Of a stretch of 64,000 nt of DNA, positions 1 through 11,749 are shown piece after piece. Each line of letters starts with the position of its first letter. The stretch's first letter is position 1. A program made the translations under genes and the position numbers. The DNA is taken from contig OZ038434.1 in NCBI GenBank assembly GCA_964036275.1, positions 394,560-458,559 on the forward strand, written 5' to 3'. This DNA comes from Litoditis marina. Its lineage: Eukaryota; Nematoda; Chromadorea; Rhabditida; Rhabditidae. The notes under the pieces were generated by a model. It had not been told where the DNA came from. It did no database searches and saw nothing but the letters and a program-made list of their open reading frames with translations.

Positions 1-401
1 ATAGGGAACTTGATTGTCATTAGATTCACAGTTTCAAATCAATTTTCAATGCGCGTTCGATTATAGACGTTATACACTTTTAGAAGTGTTTTGTTTTCAC
101 TGCACACACTTTCAGCAGTATTTTGTAATGATATTATACTTAAGAAACGGAGTTTAAGAAATCACTTTTCTACAATAAATGTCAGATTTTGTATCTAGAG
201 GTAAAAGTCTTTTCGTTGATTTTTGATGAACCACTCAAAAGTGGGTGAGATGTCAGCCTATAATGTTCGCAAAGAGAGCATAAGTTGTTACGAAAGTGTG
301 TTCACATTCAGTGACAAGGAAGATAAATCACAAATAGCAAATAGATGGAGAACGCATATGAAACGCGAGAGGGTCACTGAATTGTAGGCCAGCGCCCATG
401 T

Positions 402-474
402 GGCCCAGTGGCCTAATGGATAAGGCGTCGGTCTCCTAAACCGAAGATTGAAGGTTCGAGTCCTTCCTGGGTCG
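402..474 (+). tRNA. tRNA-Arg(CCT), copy 1
   Basis: A 73-nt cloverleaf: acceptor stem GGCCCAG pairs with CTGGGTC, anticodon stem TCGGT/ACCGA holds loop CTCCTAA (anticodon CCT, reads AGG), and T arm is GAAGG-TTCGAGT-CCTTC. The B box GGTTCGAGTCC is intact. A TTTT Pol III terminator follows 5 nt after the gene. Confidence 0.95.
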
Positions 475-895
475 AAAGTTTTGTGGATCAACAGAATAGG
501 GAACTTGATTGTCATTAGATTCACAGTTTCAAATCAATTTTCAATGCGCGTTCGATTATAGACGTTATACACTTTTAGAAGTGTTTTGTTTTCACTGCAC
601 ACACTTTCAGCAGTATGTTGTAATGATATTATACTAAGAAACGGAGTTTAAGAAATCACTTTTCTACAATAAATGTCAGATTTTGTATCTAGAGGTAAAA
701 GTCTTTTCGTTGATTTTTGATGAACCACTCAAAAGTGGGTGAGATGTCAGCCTATAATGTTCGCAAAGAGAGCATAAGTTGTTACGAAAGTGTGTTCACA
801 TTCAGTGACAAGGAAGATAAATCACAAATAGCAAATAGATGGAGAACGCATATGAAACGCGAGAGGGTCACTGAATTGTAGGCCAGCGCCCATGT

Positions 896-968
896 GGCCC
901 AGTGGCCTAATGGATAAGGCGTCGGTCTCCTAAACCGAAGATTGAAGGTTCGAGTCCTTCCTGGGTCG
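896..968 (+). tRNA. tRNA-Arg(CCT), copy 2
   Basis: Same 73 nt as copy 1 and followed by TTTT. The unit after it is the shortened 454-bp one. Confidence 0.95.
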
Positions 969-1349
969 AAAGTTTTGTGGATCAACAGAATAGGGAACTT
1001 GATTGTCATTAGATTCACAGGTACACTTTTAGAAGTGTTTTGTTTTCACTGCACACACTTTCAGCAGTATTTTGTAATGATATTATACTAAGAAACGGAG
1101 TTTAAGAAATCACTTTTCTACAATAAATGTCAGATTTTGTATCTAGAGGTAAAAGTCTTTTCGTTGATTTTTGATGAACCACTCAAAAGTGGGTGAGAGG
1201 TCAGCCCATAATGTTCGCAAAGAGAGCATAAGTTGTTACGAAAGTGTGTTCACATTCAGTGACAAGGAAGATAAATCACAAATAGCAAATAGATGGAGAA
1301 TGCACATGAAACGCGAGAGGGTCACTGAATTGTAGGCTAGCGCCCATGT

Positions 1350-1422
1350 GGCCCAGTGGCCTAATGGATAAGGCGTCGGTCTCCTAAACCGAAGATTGAA
1401 GGTTCGAGTCCTTCCTGGGTCG
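1350..1422 (+). tRNA. tRNA-Arg(CCT), copy 3
   Basis: Same 73 nt as copy 1, in the unit with the 40-bp spacer deletion. TTTT terminator present. Confidence 0.95.
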
Positions 1423-1843
1423 AAAGTTTTGTGAATCAACAGAATAGGGAATTTGATTATCATTAGATTCACAGTTTCAAATCAATTTTCAATGCGCGTT
1501 CGATTATAGACGTTGTACACTTTTAGAAGTGTTTTGTTTTCACTGCACACACTTTCAGCAGTATTTTGTAATGATATTATACTAAGAAACGGAGTTTAAG
1601 AAATCACTTTTCTACAATAAATGTCAGATTTTGTATCTAGAGGTAAAAGTCTTTTCGTTGATTTTTGATGAACCACTCAAAAGTGGGTGAGATGTCAGCC
1701 TATAATGTTCGCAAAGAGAGCATAAGTTGTTACGAAAGTGTGTTCACATTCAGTGACAAGGAAGATAAATCACAAATAGCAAATAGATGGAGAACGCATA
1801 TGAAACGCGAGAGGGTCACTGAATTGTAGGCCAGCGCCCATGT

Positions 1844-1916
1844 GGCCCAGTGGCCTAATGGATAAGGCGTCGGTCTCCTAAACCGAAGATTGAAGGTTCG
1901 AGTCCTTCCTGGGTCG
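1844..1916 (+). tRNA. tRNA-Arg(CCT), copy 4
   Basis: Same 73 nt as copy 1; TTTT terminator present. Confidence 0.95.
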
Positions 1917-2337
1917 AAAGTTTTGTGAATCAACAGAATAGGGAATTTGATTATCATTAGATTCACAGTTTCAAATCAATTTTCAATGCGCGTTCGATTA
2001 TAGACGTTGTACACTTTTAGAAGTGTTTTGTTTTCACTGCACACACTTTCAGCAGTATTTTGTAATGATATTATACTAAGAAACGGAGTTTAAGAAATCA
2101 CTTTTCTACAATAAATGTCAGATTTTGTATCTAGAGGTAAAAGTCTTTTCGTTGATTTTTGATGAACCACTCAAAAGTGGGTGAGAGGTCAGCCCATAAT
2201 GTTCGCAAAGAGAGCATAAGTTGTTACGAAAGTGTGTTCACATTCAGTGACAAGGAAGATAAATCACAAATAGCAAATAGATGGAGAATGCACATGAAAC
2301 GCGAGAGGGTCACTAAATTGTAGGCTAGCGCCCTTGT

Positions 2338-2410
2338 GGCCCAGTGGCCTAATGGATAAGGCGTCGGTCTCCTAAACCGAAGATTGAAGGTTCGAGTCCT
2401 TCCTGGGTCG
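2338..2410 (+). tRNA. tRNA-Arg(CCT), copy 5
   Basis: Same 73 nt as copy 1. The 5' flank differs slightly (CCCTTGT instead of CCCATGT). Confidence 0.95.
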
Positions 2411-2831
2411 AAAGTTTTGTGGATCAACAGAATAGACAACTTGACTGTCACTAGATTCACAGTTTCAAATCAATTTTCAATGCGCGTTCGATTATAGACG
2501 TTATACACTTTTAGAAGTGTTTTGTTTTCACTGCACACACTTTCAGCAGTATTTTGTAATGATATTATACTAAGAAACGGAGTTTAAGAAATCACTTTTC
2601 TACAATAAATGTCAGATTTTGTATCTAGAGGTAAAAGTCTTTTCGTTGATTTTTGATGAACCACTCAAAAGTGGGTGAGATGTCAGCCCATAATGTTCGC
2701 AAAGAGAGCATAAGTTGTTACGAAAGTGTGTTCACATTCAGTGACAAGGAAGATAAATCACAAATAGCAAATAGATGGAGAACGCATATGAAACGCGAGA
2801 GGGTCACTGAATTGTAGGCCAGCGCCAATGC

Positions 2832-2904
2832 GGCCCAGTGGCCTAATGGATAAGGCGTCGGTCTCCTAAACCGAAGATTGAAGGTTCGAGTCCTTCCTGG
2901 GTCG
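2832..2904 (+). tRNA. tRNA-Arg(CCT), copy 6
   Basis: Same 73 nt as copy 1. The 5' flank is CCAATGC, the most diverged leader in the array. Confidence 0.95.
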
Positions 2905-3325
2905 AAAGTTTTGTGGATCAACAGAATAGACAACTTGACTGTCACTAGATTCACAGTTTCAAATCAATTTTCAATGCGCGTTCGATTATAGACGTTATAC
3001 ACTTTTAGAAGTGTTTTGTTTTCACTGCACACACTTTCAGCAGTATTTTGTAATGATATTATACTAAGAAACGGAGTTTAAGAAATCACTTTTCTACAAT
3101 AAATGTCAGATTTTGTATCTAGAGGTAAAAGTCTTTTCGTTGATTTTTGATGAACCACTCAAAAGTGGGTGAGATGTCAGCCCATAATGTTCGCAAAGAG
3201 AGCATAAGTTGTTACGAAAGTGTGTTCACATTCAGTGACAAGGAAGATAAATCACAAATAGCAAATAGATGGAGAATGCACATGAAACGCGAGAGGGTCA
3301 CTGAATTGTAGGCTAGCGCCCATGT

Positions 3326-3398
3326 GGCCCAGTGGCCTAATGGATAAGGCGTCGGTCTCCTAAACCGAAGATTGAAGGTTCGAGTCCTTCCTGGGTCG
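3326..3398 (+). tRNA. tRNA-Arg(CCT), copy 7
   Basis: Same 73 nt as copy 1; TTTT terminator present. Confidence 0.95.
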
Positions 3399-3817
3399 AA
3401 AGTTTTGTGAATCAACAGAATAGGGAATTTGATTATCATTAGATTCACAGTTTCAAATCAATTTTCAATGCGCGTTCGATTATAGACGTTGTACACTTTT
3501 AGAAGTGTTTTGTTTTCACTGCACACACTTTCAGCAGTATTTTGTAATGCTATTATACTAAGAAACGGAGTTTAAGAAATCACTTTTCTACAATAAATGT
3601 CAGATTTTGTATCTAGAGGTAAGAGTCTTTTCGTTGATTTTTGATGAACCACTCAAAAGTGGGTGAGAGGTCAGCCCATAATGTTCGCAAAGAGAGCATG
3701 AGTTGTTACGAAAGTGTGTTCCCATTCAGTGACAAAAAGATAAATCACAAATAGCAAATAGATGGAGAATGCACATGAAACGCGAGAGGGTCACTGAATT
3801 GTAGGCAGCGCCCATGT

Positions 3818-3890
3818 GGCCCAGTGGCCTAATGGATAAGGCGTCGGTCTCCTAAACCGAAGATTGAAGGTTCGAGTCCTTCCTGGGTCG
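3818..3890 (+). tRNA. tRNA-Arg(CCT), copy 8
   Basis: Same 73 nt as copy 1, in a 492-bp unit with small leader deletions; TTTT present. Confidence 0.95.
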
Positions 3891-4310
3891 AAAGTTTTGC
3901 GGATCAACAGAATAGACAACTTGACTGTCACTAGATTCACAGTTCAAAATCAATTTTCAATGCGCGTTCGATTATAGACGTTATACACTTTTAGAAGTGT
4001 TTTGTTTTCACTGCACACACTTTCAGCAGTATTTTGTAATGATATTATACTAAGAAACGGAGTTTAAGAAATCACTTTTCTACAATAAATGTCAGATTTT
4101 GTATCTAGAGGTAAGAGTCTTTTCGTTGATTTTTGATGAACCACTCAAAAGTGGGTGAGAGGTCAGCCCATAATGTTCGCAAAGAGAGCATGAGTTGTTA
4201 CGAAAGTGTGTTCCCATTCAGTGACAAAAAGATAAATCACAAATAGCAAATAGATGGAGAATGCACATGAAACGCGAGAGGGTCACTGAATTGTAGGCTA
4301 GCGCCCATGT

Positions 4311-4383
4311 GGCCCAGTGGCCTAATGGATAAGGCGTCGGTCTCCTAAACCGAAGATTGAAGGTTCGAGTCCTTCCTGGGTCG
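4311..4383 (+). tRNA. tRNA-Arg(CCT), copy 9
   Basis: Same 73 nt as copy 1; TTTT terminator present. Confidence 0.95.
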
Positions 4384-4804
4384 AAAGTTTTGCGGATCAA
4401 CAGAATAGACAACTTGACTGTCACTAGATTCACAGTTCAAAATCAATTTTCAATGCGCGTTCGATTATAGACGTTATACACTTTTAGAAGTGTTTTGTTT
4501 TCACTGCACACACTTTCAGCAGTATTTTGTAATGATATTATACTAAGAAACGGAGTTTAAGAAATCACTTTTCTACAATAAATGTCAGATTTTGTATCTA
4601 GAGGTAAGAGTCTTTTCGTTGATTTTTGATGAACCACTCAAAAGTGGGTGAGAGGTCAGCCCATAATGTTCGCAAAGAGAGCATAAGTTGTTACGAAAGT
4701 GTGTTCACATTCAGTGACAAGGAAGATAAATCAGAAATAGCAAATAGAAGGAGAATGCACATGAAACGCGAGAGGGTCACTGAATTGTAGGCTAGCGCCC
4801 ATGT

Positions 4805-4877
4805 GGCCCAGTGGCCTAATGGATAAGGCGTCGGTCTCCTAAACCGAAGATTGAAGGTTCGAGTCCTTCCTGGGTCG
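4805..4877 (+). tRNA. tRNA-Arg(CCT), copy 10 (last; terminator altered)
   Basis: The gene body is identical to the others, but the downstream AAAGTTTTG has become AAAGTTTCG, so the four-T Pol III terminator is lost. The next TTTT on this strand is about 175 nt further on, inside the neighbouring gene region. Confidence 0.95.
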
Positions 4878-4913
4878 AAAGTTTCGCGGATTAACCCAAT
4901 AGTCTTAACTTAC

Positions 4914-7900
4914 ATGGATCGGATCTGTCATTGTTGATGTTTCCGTCCTCGGTCGACTCAAAATACTCTCTAATTCTCGTATTCTTGCCGTTAGTCGAAC
5001 AATTTCTTCCCTAAAAAGTGCAAGATTTCTTAACTTTCAAGAACCTACTGGATTTTGCAAATTTTAAATATGAATTTGCTAGGAAAATTTCGCTCACTAT
5101 CTCACTTTTCCATATTTCGCTCACCCTCATCATCAGTATATGTACTGAATCTATAGAACTAGCGCCGTGGCTTACGAATTTGGTTAGAATACAAAGTTGA
5201 AAGTTCTTTACTGTAAACAGTACCTTACCTCGCGTTCATCGTCTCCTGTACCAGTTGGTTGACGCGAACTGCGTGTCTTTTTTCCGTCTGCTTCTTTTCC
5301 CTCTCATATTCTTCCCTGCTCTCTCGTTCTCTCATCATCAGTTTATGGCTGTCAGAGAGAGAATGGTGAATACCCGTTAAATCTTCCATCTGAAAGTATG
5401 CTTTAAAAACGACCAATTCTTTGCCGTACCTCTCTATCTCTCTTCCTCTCGTTCTCCCTCTCTCTCACTCACATGTCCTGGATCTGTCTTTCTCTTTCCT
5501 GTACATGTTTATCTTTTTATTGAATCAACATCTCCGATACTTATTAGCCATCAAAATGTTCTGTCAAATAACGCTTTGATAAATAATTATTACTATTACT
5601 ATTATTATTATTATTACTCTCTCTCTCTCTCTTTCTCTCTCTTCTCTATCTTTCTCTCTCTATACCTCTCTCAGTTTTGCCCGCAATTCTTCCAAGTGTC
5701 TATCCTTCTCGTCTCTCTCATTCAATGCCATCCTCAGATCTTTTTTCATTTCGGCCATTTCCTGAAAAAAGAAAATTTCACAATTGTACTAACTTCCGCG
5801 AACTGTTTAGGCGGTTATTTCGAAGAATATATTCGAAAACTAGAATCAAATGCCAAAATTAACTAATTCCATGAACAAAATGGATAGAAAGTTTTGGTTT
5901 AGTATAACAGTTATGGTAGAAATGAAACAATACCTGATTAAATTTTTGATTTCGTGAATTTTTCACTTGTTTTTATTAAAAACGATGAGATGATTCTAGA
6001 AGTCGTGTGTCATTATTAGTTCAATGCGAGGTATGTATACGGTTCTTTTTTGTAAAGCTAGCCTACACGGTGTATGTTGCTAGATTCCGTTGTGTTTGTA
6101 GGTTGATCTTATTGATTATACGTACATCATGGCATATATTGACATCAAAGTACAACTGAACGTGTGTCATTCCTCTTACCTTATTTCTGCGTTGAGTTGG
6201 GGTCAGATACTCGCCCAAGTCGCCATTTCCGCCATGATTTGCGTGGCTGCAACCTCTTTTCACACAATGAGGCACAAATCTGCAAGGTCAAAGATCATAT
6301 TACATTTTATCTGTCTTGTTTCCCCCGAGAGCCGAACATATTTCACTGGATTTTTCCCAGTTATTAGATAACGGGTTCGCTTATATTTGAGCAAGCCTAT
6401 AATGTGTATGTCGCCCTATCTCACTGCGTGTTTGTACTTTTATCTCATTATTTTTCAGTTGAATTCGTAATTGTGTATTCCGTGATCAAACTACAAAATA
6501 GAAACCTGGTATCCTTGCCGGTCCACCACCTTCCCACGACACTAGATGAGGCGCTACCCGTCGAGCCAACACTCATCATATCGTCTCGGTCTGAGAAGAA
6601 GAATATAGGATCTAAGACAGTATTCATAAACATCCCGGCCTTCTCTCCCAACCTGCGTCTCCCACATGACACGCTATTTCTCCACGCTTAATCCCGCCGG
6701 GGTAAAAGTGTCGCGAAATAGTGTCCAAAGCGGGATACGCAGATTGGCATGCAACGGTCGGGAATCTCTGGCCATTTTTGCACAAACTCTGAAAGAGCCA
6801 TTCCTTGCTATTCTCATTTGACCATGGAAATTACACAATGAGTATGTTGCTTTCGTTTCACATTCACAATATGCATTGTCCAATTTACTTTCGAGATAGA
6901 AAATATGTCTCAAATGAACAATAAATTCAAATAAACGAACTAACAAAACCGCTCGAGTGAGAGAAGCAGTGAGTACATACTGTAGGAGTGGGATTAGGTA
7001 GAACTAAGTTTGGACGCGTTCTAATACTCGAAAAAACAAAATTCTCCAACTCCATGTAGTCGTATCAAAACCTTTTTTGTAAAGTTTTACGAAAAACTCA
7101 ATATTCACCGAGAATCGTATCGTCTGTTTCTTCCGGCGGCAACGGAGTTCGAATCGTCTCTTCAAAGTCTTCTTCCGAATCCAGAATAGCCGTTTGTCTG
7201 AACGAAGGGCAAACTGTCAGTCAATCGCCCAGTCACGGGAAATATGTTGAACACAGCAGAACTCAGAACGTGCAGTGACAAAGTGCACGATTCCTTATTT
7301 GAATACTATCTTCAAATGAATATTCAATTGACTTCAAGTACATTGTTTCTTGTATTCAATAGAAAATTGCCCAAAAAATGTTAAGTTTCTGCTACAGCAG
7401 ATCGTTTCAAATTTCATATAGGTACTATATATTTCATACGAAATGGGATCAATTTTAGGAACAAAAGGGAATCAACATTATTATCCCATGAGCATTACGC
7501 TTCTCCGGAACAGAGAATAGGTTATCAACGATCATGCTCGGTATTTTACAAAATTTCCTTTACTGGGAAAGGTTTAGGAACACAACGGTTCAGAAACAAC
7601 ATAAATAGTTTAGTCGAAACTGCGAAAAATATGTTTGCGTTTGCACTGCAGTACTGTACTGTACTGGCAGTACTAATCAAGTTGTGCTAAGTTGTGAGTT
7701 GTAATGAGTGATTTGCTACACTAACAGTACTCCTTGGTTCGATTAACAACAATAAGGCCTCATGATTTAGGGATTCAACCGTACCGCAACTGATCGTCGA
7801 CATTTTTCCGTTTTGGTCCACTTCCAAGGTCCTTCAACACTTGCTCCGAATCCGTGTTATTCTCATCGCTGGTATCACCGAAAACCGCCACTGAAAAGGC

Positions 7901-10541
7901 GTGAATCAGTGAAAAAAGAGAAATCATGATTGTAAGTGTAGTAGAAAAGTAAATGAACACCCAAAAATCCAAAGAATACCGAGAAACAACTGAAGAGGTT
8001 GATTTCGCGACAACTCGTCCCCGTGCGTCGCGTGTGCGACAACTCGTCTCTCATGATGCGACAACTCGCCCCCAATGTTTTATACCAAAACTGGCTGAAA
8101 ACTGGGTTTCGAAGTGAAATTATTTGTTGTAAAGTTTAATGCTTATTATAGAATACAAATTAACTACAAATATATTCAAAAAATTGGTTTATTCATCATA
8201 CATTCGAGAGAAAGCACGACATTAACGAGAATTTTGATTATCATAGCAAAATATGGCCTATCTTTGTGATTTTCAATTTTTTTCCATTTCTGAACTTACA
8301 ATACAGTCTCTCCCATAAAATATAACCTAGTCACTACTTTTATTTGTAAGTTTTGAGCTAATTTGAGGATATTTTGGGCTAGGGACGAGTTGTCGCTGCG
8401 GCGGGGACGAGTTGTCGCACGCAACGCGGGGACGAGTTGTCCGTAAACGAAGAGGTTGACGCAGTTAAGGGATGTATTTTTATATTGACATGCTTCTTCC
8501 GAATAACGAAAAGAACGTGTGGTTGGATGTTTCCCGCGCCTTGCCTAGCGCTTTTTTATATTTTTCGCACTTGAGCTAGTTTCTGACCCTCAAACTGTCC
8601 CATAAATAAACAGCACTTCAGAGTTCTCTCATGTAATAATCTCATGTTTTCTCTTTTTTGAAGTGATGTACAGAAATATTTTCAAAACGCGCCATAGAGT
8701 TCAGCTTTCCAAAAAGGAGCGCATACGATGCATGCTGCCCTATCCCGCTATGGTGCTGTGGTTATATACTAAGTAAATTGAACAGTCACGTTAAGTTATC
8801 ATTGTAATGAGGCAACGTGCACTGTATGATTGCACGTTTCTGAGTTCTGTTGGGTTTTACGTGTTTCAGGTGACTGTGCAATTGACTAACAGTATAGTTC
8901 GATCCTGTCAGTATTCGGTCAAAATTTGTGATTTTTGGCCTCTATCAAAATTAACCTACTTAAAAGTTTAGGTCTTTCCCTAAAGGAAGTGTTCATAGAA
9001 GGTACCTGCATTCTTTTCCCACCAAGTAACCGATAGCTTTGGTATCCTAGTAGATGCCTTGTCTGGAAATCTATCCGGGGAGGGGCGATGAGGGAGGGGG
9101 AAAACCTGGATGGACAGAAATAGCCTAATATAGTTCCCGTCATTCCCATTGAGACTTTGGCAGCGTACCAATGAATAGTTCTGGCTAGTTTTCACTACTT
9201 TGGAGTTATTCAAAAAGCTTACGTTTTCTATTAGCGGTTGTTCAGTTTCACATAAACTCGCTAACCAAAACAATAGTCATTCGAAAGTCGTGGCACCATG
9301 CCAACGAGTATCGGTGCGAATGGAACGAACTATACGTGAAAAGTCCCGGCACCTTCATCCCGTACTGCCTCAAACATACTTCATTTATGAGCACTTACAT
9401 CCTGTCGGGGTACACGAAATAGCGAGGCAAAGCGAGAGGCGCAGACTTTCTAGCATACGTATACCTGGGCAATAGTGTGCTGCGGATGGAGTTTCGCTAC
9501 GTTAAACACAGGCGACACATCAACATTTGAGAACTTACACTGCATACGACAACATTTTCTCTTTGTTTTTCTCAGTGTTTTACCGTTTACATAACTATCT
9601 TCACACAAGTTTCGAGTTGCTGAATTTGAGGATGGCTATAGTATTCAAAATGTTAAGATGGTTTTAAATGTTCACTCATTTTGAGTTTCTCAGTCTGGCA
9701 ACTCGAAAAATTCAATGAAGTTCAGTAACTAACGGTGTCTCTATTTTCGATCTGTGTTCTGAAGGAGGGCCTCTTCAGGATTCCTTTCTTCGGGGACTCG
9801 GTACTACTACTTCTGAAGGAAAAAAGTAGAATAAAAAATGGAGTTCAATGGTCATATGGATATTTTTTTCGTGAGTAAACAGTAAACTGCACTCAATTCG
9901 TTTCTCAAACATCATTCCCGCTGAGACTCTTACAGTATGATTACAACGTTCAACCCGTTTTAAATAGGAAATTTTTTTTGGTTTTCCTGTGAATATCTAC
10001 TGTAGTACTAACTATAGAACTGTGTTGGAAATTCAGGGTTTTTCCATAACGTGACCTAGAACTCTGGAATATGTGGGCTACAGCAGTTTTGTGACAATGG
10101 AAGTGGGTTTCCGGTCCCTTCTAGCTACCAAAAACGGCTGCTAATCTATTTTCACCAGTTGTTCTTCAAAAATTTTCTCAGTCTTTTAGGTTTTAATAAC
10201 TATCAGTCACTATTAGCGACTCTCATACAGCTCTATCATGTTTTATGTCTAAAATTTATGTAAGTGAGTTTTCCTTTTCCCAAGTTCTTTTTATTAGGTC
10301 ATTCTTGATTGAAGTATATTCTTATACATTAAATTATAAGAAAAATAGGAAATTCAAATTACTATGAGAAAATACTGGCTTGTGTGAACAAGCGTAACTA
10401 ATTTCAATAACCGGCTACTTAACGATTAAAACATGTGAGCAAATGAATTGTTATCCATTCATGCGACTATTTCGCTGTGTCTGACCGTTGAACGGCTTTC
10501 GATGTACCGGGTTGATCCTCGAAAGGAGATTCATCCGACAT
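4914..10541 (-). CDS. syntabulin/syntaphilin-like coiled-coil protein, first nine exons
   Basis: Nine exons join without a frame break for 283 codons: 10541-10486, 9812-9730, 7890-7785, 7197-7109, 6590-6530, 6279-6180, 5761-5666, 5389-5229 and 5010-4914. The last ends at a perfect GTAAGT donor, so the gene runs on leftward past the window. The protein starts MSDESPFEDQPGTSK. It has a Ser-rich segment with KGILKRPSF (a SILK-type PP1 docking motif), acidic low-complexity stretches, then CSHANHGG...YLTPTQRRNKEM leading into a long charged coiled coil. The CS-N-H...YLTPxQ block followed by coiled coil resembles the conserved core of syntaphilin and syntabulin, which link mitochondria or cargo to microtubules and kinesin-1; that name is from recall of the family. 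The exon 2 donor (A|GTTACT) was chosen by phase and is weak. An acceptor-like TTTCTTCCAG lies 18 nt before the start. Confidence 0.68.
5581..5665. repeat. TAT/CT microsatellite in an intron
   Basis: An ATT-rich run is followed by alternating CT and CTTT, directly beside the donor of the 5761-5666 exon. No coding content. Confidence 0.85.
8001..8448 (-). mobile_element. 448-bp Mutator-like MITE, copy 1
   Basis: Flanked by the 9-bp direct repeat GAAGAGGTT (7992-8000 and 8449-8457). Each end carries three spaced copies of GACAACTCGTCCCC, inverted between the ends. There is no reading frame for a transposase. It sits in the intron between exons 2 and 3 of the syntabulin-like gene. A second copy of exactly 448 bp, in the opposite orientation, lies at 21913. 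A 9-bp duplication is typical of Mutator-like elements; the superfamily is inferred from that alone. Confidence 0.85.
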
Positions 10542-11582
10542 TTGAGAAGAGAAAAAAACTGGAAGAAAACATTTAATATTAATAATGTTGCCAGTAAAGT
10601 GAAGAAAATAAACAAAATAAATGAGTTGTCAAGATCACATGAGAAAGGGTGCGGTAGTGGTACCACGTTTCTCGAACCGGCTCTTCCCGAACCAAAACCA
10701 AACCGATTCTCTCGGAACCACCACGGGATTCGTTCCGAAACTGAAGCAAATTCCGAACCACAATTGTTGAACCCAATTAATTCAATTGACTAATGTTGAA
10801 GTTTGTCGACTTTCGTTTGGTTTCGTACCGTATTGAGTTTTCTTACTGAACCACTTGGTTCGGGCAGAATGGGTTCAAATTCTTTCTTCTAGAAAAGAAT
10901 TGGTTCGGAAAGTGAACACTCGTTGGAAGTTAAAAGAAAAGGGAATTCTGATGGTTGTTTTTGTGAGTACACACCATAATGCAATAACTTTGACTAGAGA
11001 GGATCAAACTACAAACACAGCATAGAACAGAACCACATACGCCGATCGACTTTGAAGAGCGCCTATATTTTAGGAACACGATGCGTAGACAAACAGCAAA
11101 AATGATCTCGGAAGAAGGGAAGTTGTTGGGAAACGGTCAGTGCTTCTAGTACGTGAAATTGTGAAAAAAATTTAATCAGTTTTATCGTTTTTATGTGTAT
11201 TATTTTACGTTTTTATGTGTATATGAGTATTTATGTGTTTTTATGTGTAGTATTATTTGAACAGGTTGAAAGGTTGAAATCTCATGTTTCAATCTCAACT
11301 CATTTTCGATGTTAAAGTAGGACGATTATGTGGTCCAATCCCAACGCTTCAGTCCTTTAAACTGCAATACATTTTTCAATTGCCGTTTAAAGGACCGTTG
11401 ACACGGGATTGGTCCACATAATCGTTCTTCTTTAATGTCGTAAACAAAGCTGTCAGCGTACTTATTATTTGAACTCTTATCCACTGAGCCTCATATAAAT
11501 AGTTGCTTTCCCATTTCAACTAGCTGAATATTCCATAAAATGATTGGCTCCCACAGATCCGGTTTTGGTCGAATATGCCAGA

Positions 11583-11749
11583 GTACGTGTGCTAGAAGAT
11601 CCCGGCACCTTCATCCCATGCTGCGTCTCTCGCTCTGCCTCACTATTTATTGTCTCTCACATCCCGGCGGGATGTGAGAGCAGAGAAATAGCGTATGTTC
11701 GAGGAGACGCAGGATGGGATGAAGGTGCCGGGATCTTCTAGCATACCTA
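11583..11749. repeat. hairpin repeat with CCCGGCACCTTCATCCC arms
   Basis: GCTAGAAGATCCCGGCACCT on the left is answered by its reverse complement on the right. A second perfect palindrome, CTCTCACATCCCGG/CGGGATGTGAGAG, sits in the centre. A degenerate relative lies near 9340-9470 (CCCGGCACCTTCATCCCG and CTAGCATACG). Probably a short foldback transposon remnant. Confidence 0.7.

Larger units (their letters stand above)
1..4905 (+). repeat. 494-bp tandem array carrying tRNA-Arg(CCT)
   Basis: About ten head-to-tail units, each holding one tRNA gene. Spacing between successive tRNA starts is 494, 454, 494, 494, 494, 494, 492, 493 and 494 bp; the 454-bp unit lacks 40 bp just before position 1021. 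The window opens inside a unit, so the array continues to the left. Units are nearly identical, and marker variants (for example GATGTCAGCC versus GAGGTCAGCC) are shared between non-adjacent units, as expected from unequal exchange or conversion. A 78-aa reading frame recurring on the minus strand is only the antisense of the repeat. Similarity stops shortly after 4880, and 30 bp later a host splice donor begins. Confidence 0.95.

Noticed and set aside
288..4433. Eight recurring ~78-aa minus-strand reading frames in the tRNA array
   Set aside because: They are the antisense of the 494-bp repeat and run through the tRNA itself; repetition, not selection, explains the frames.
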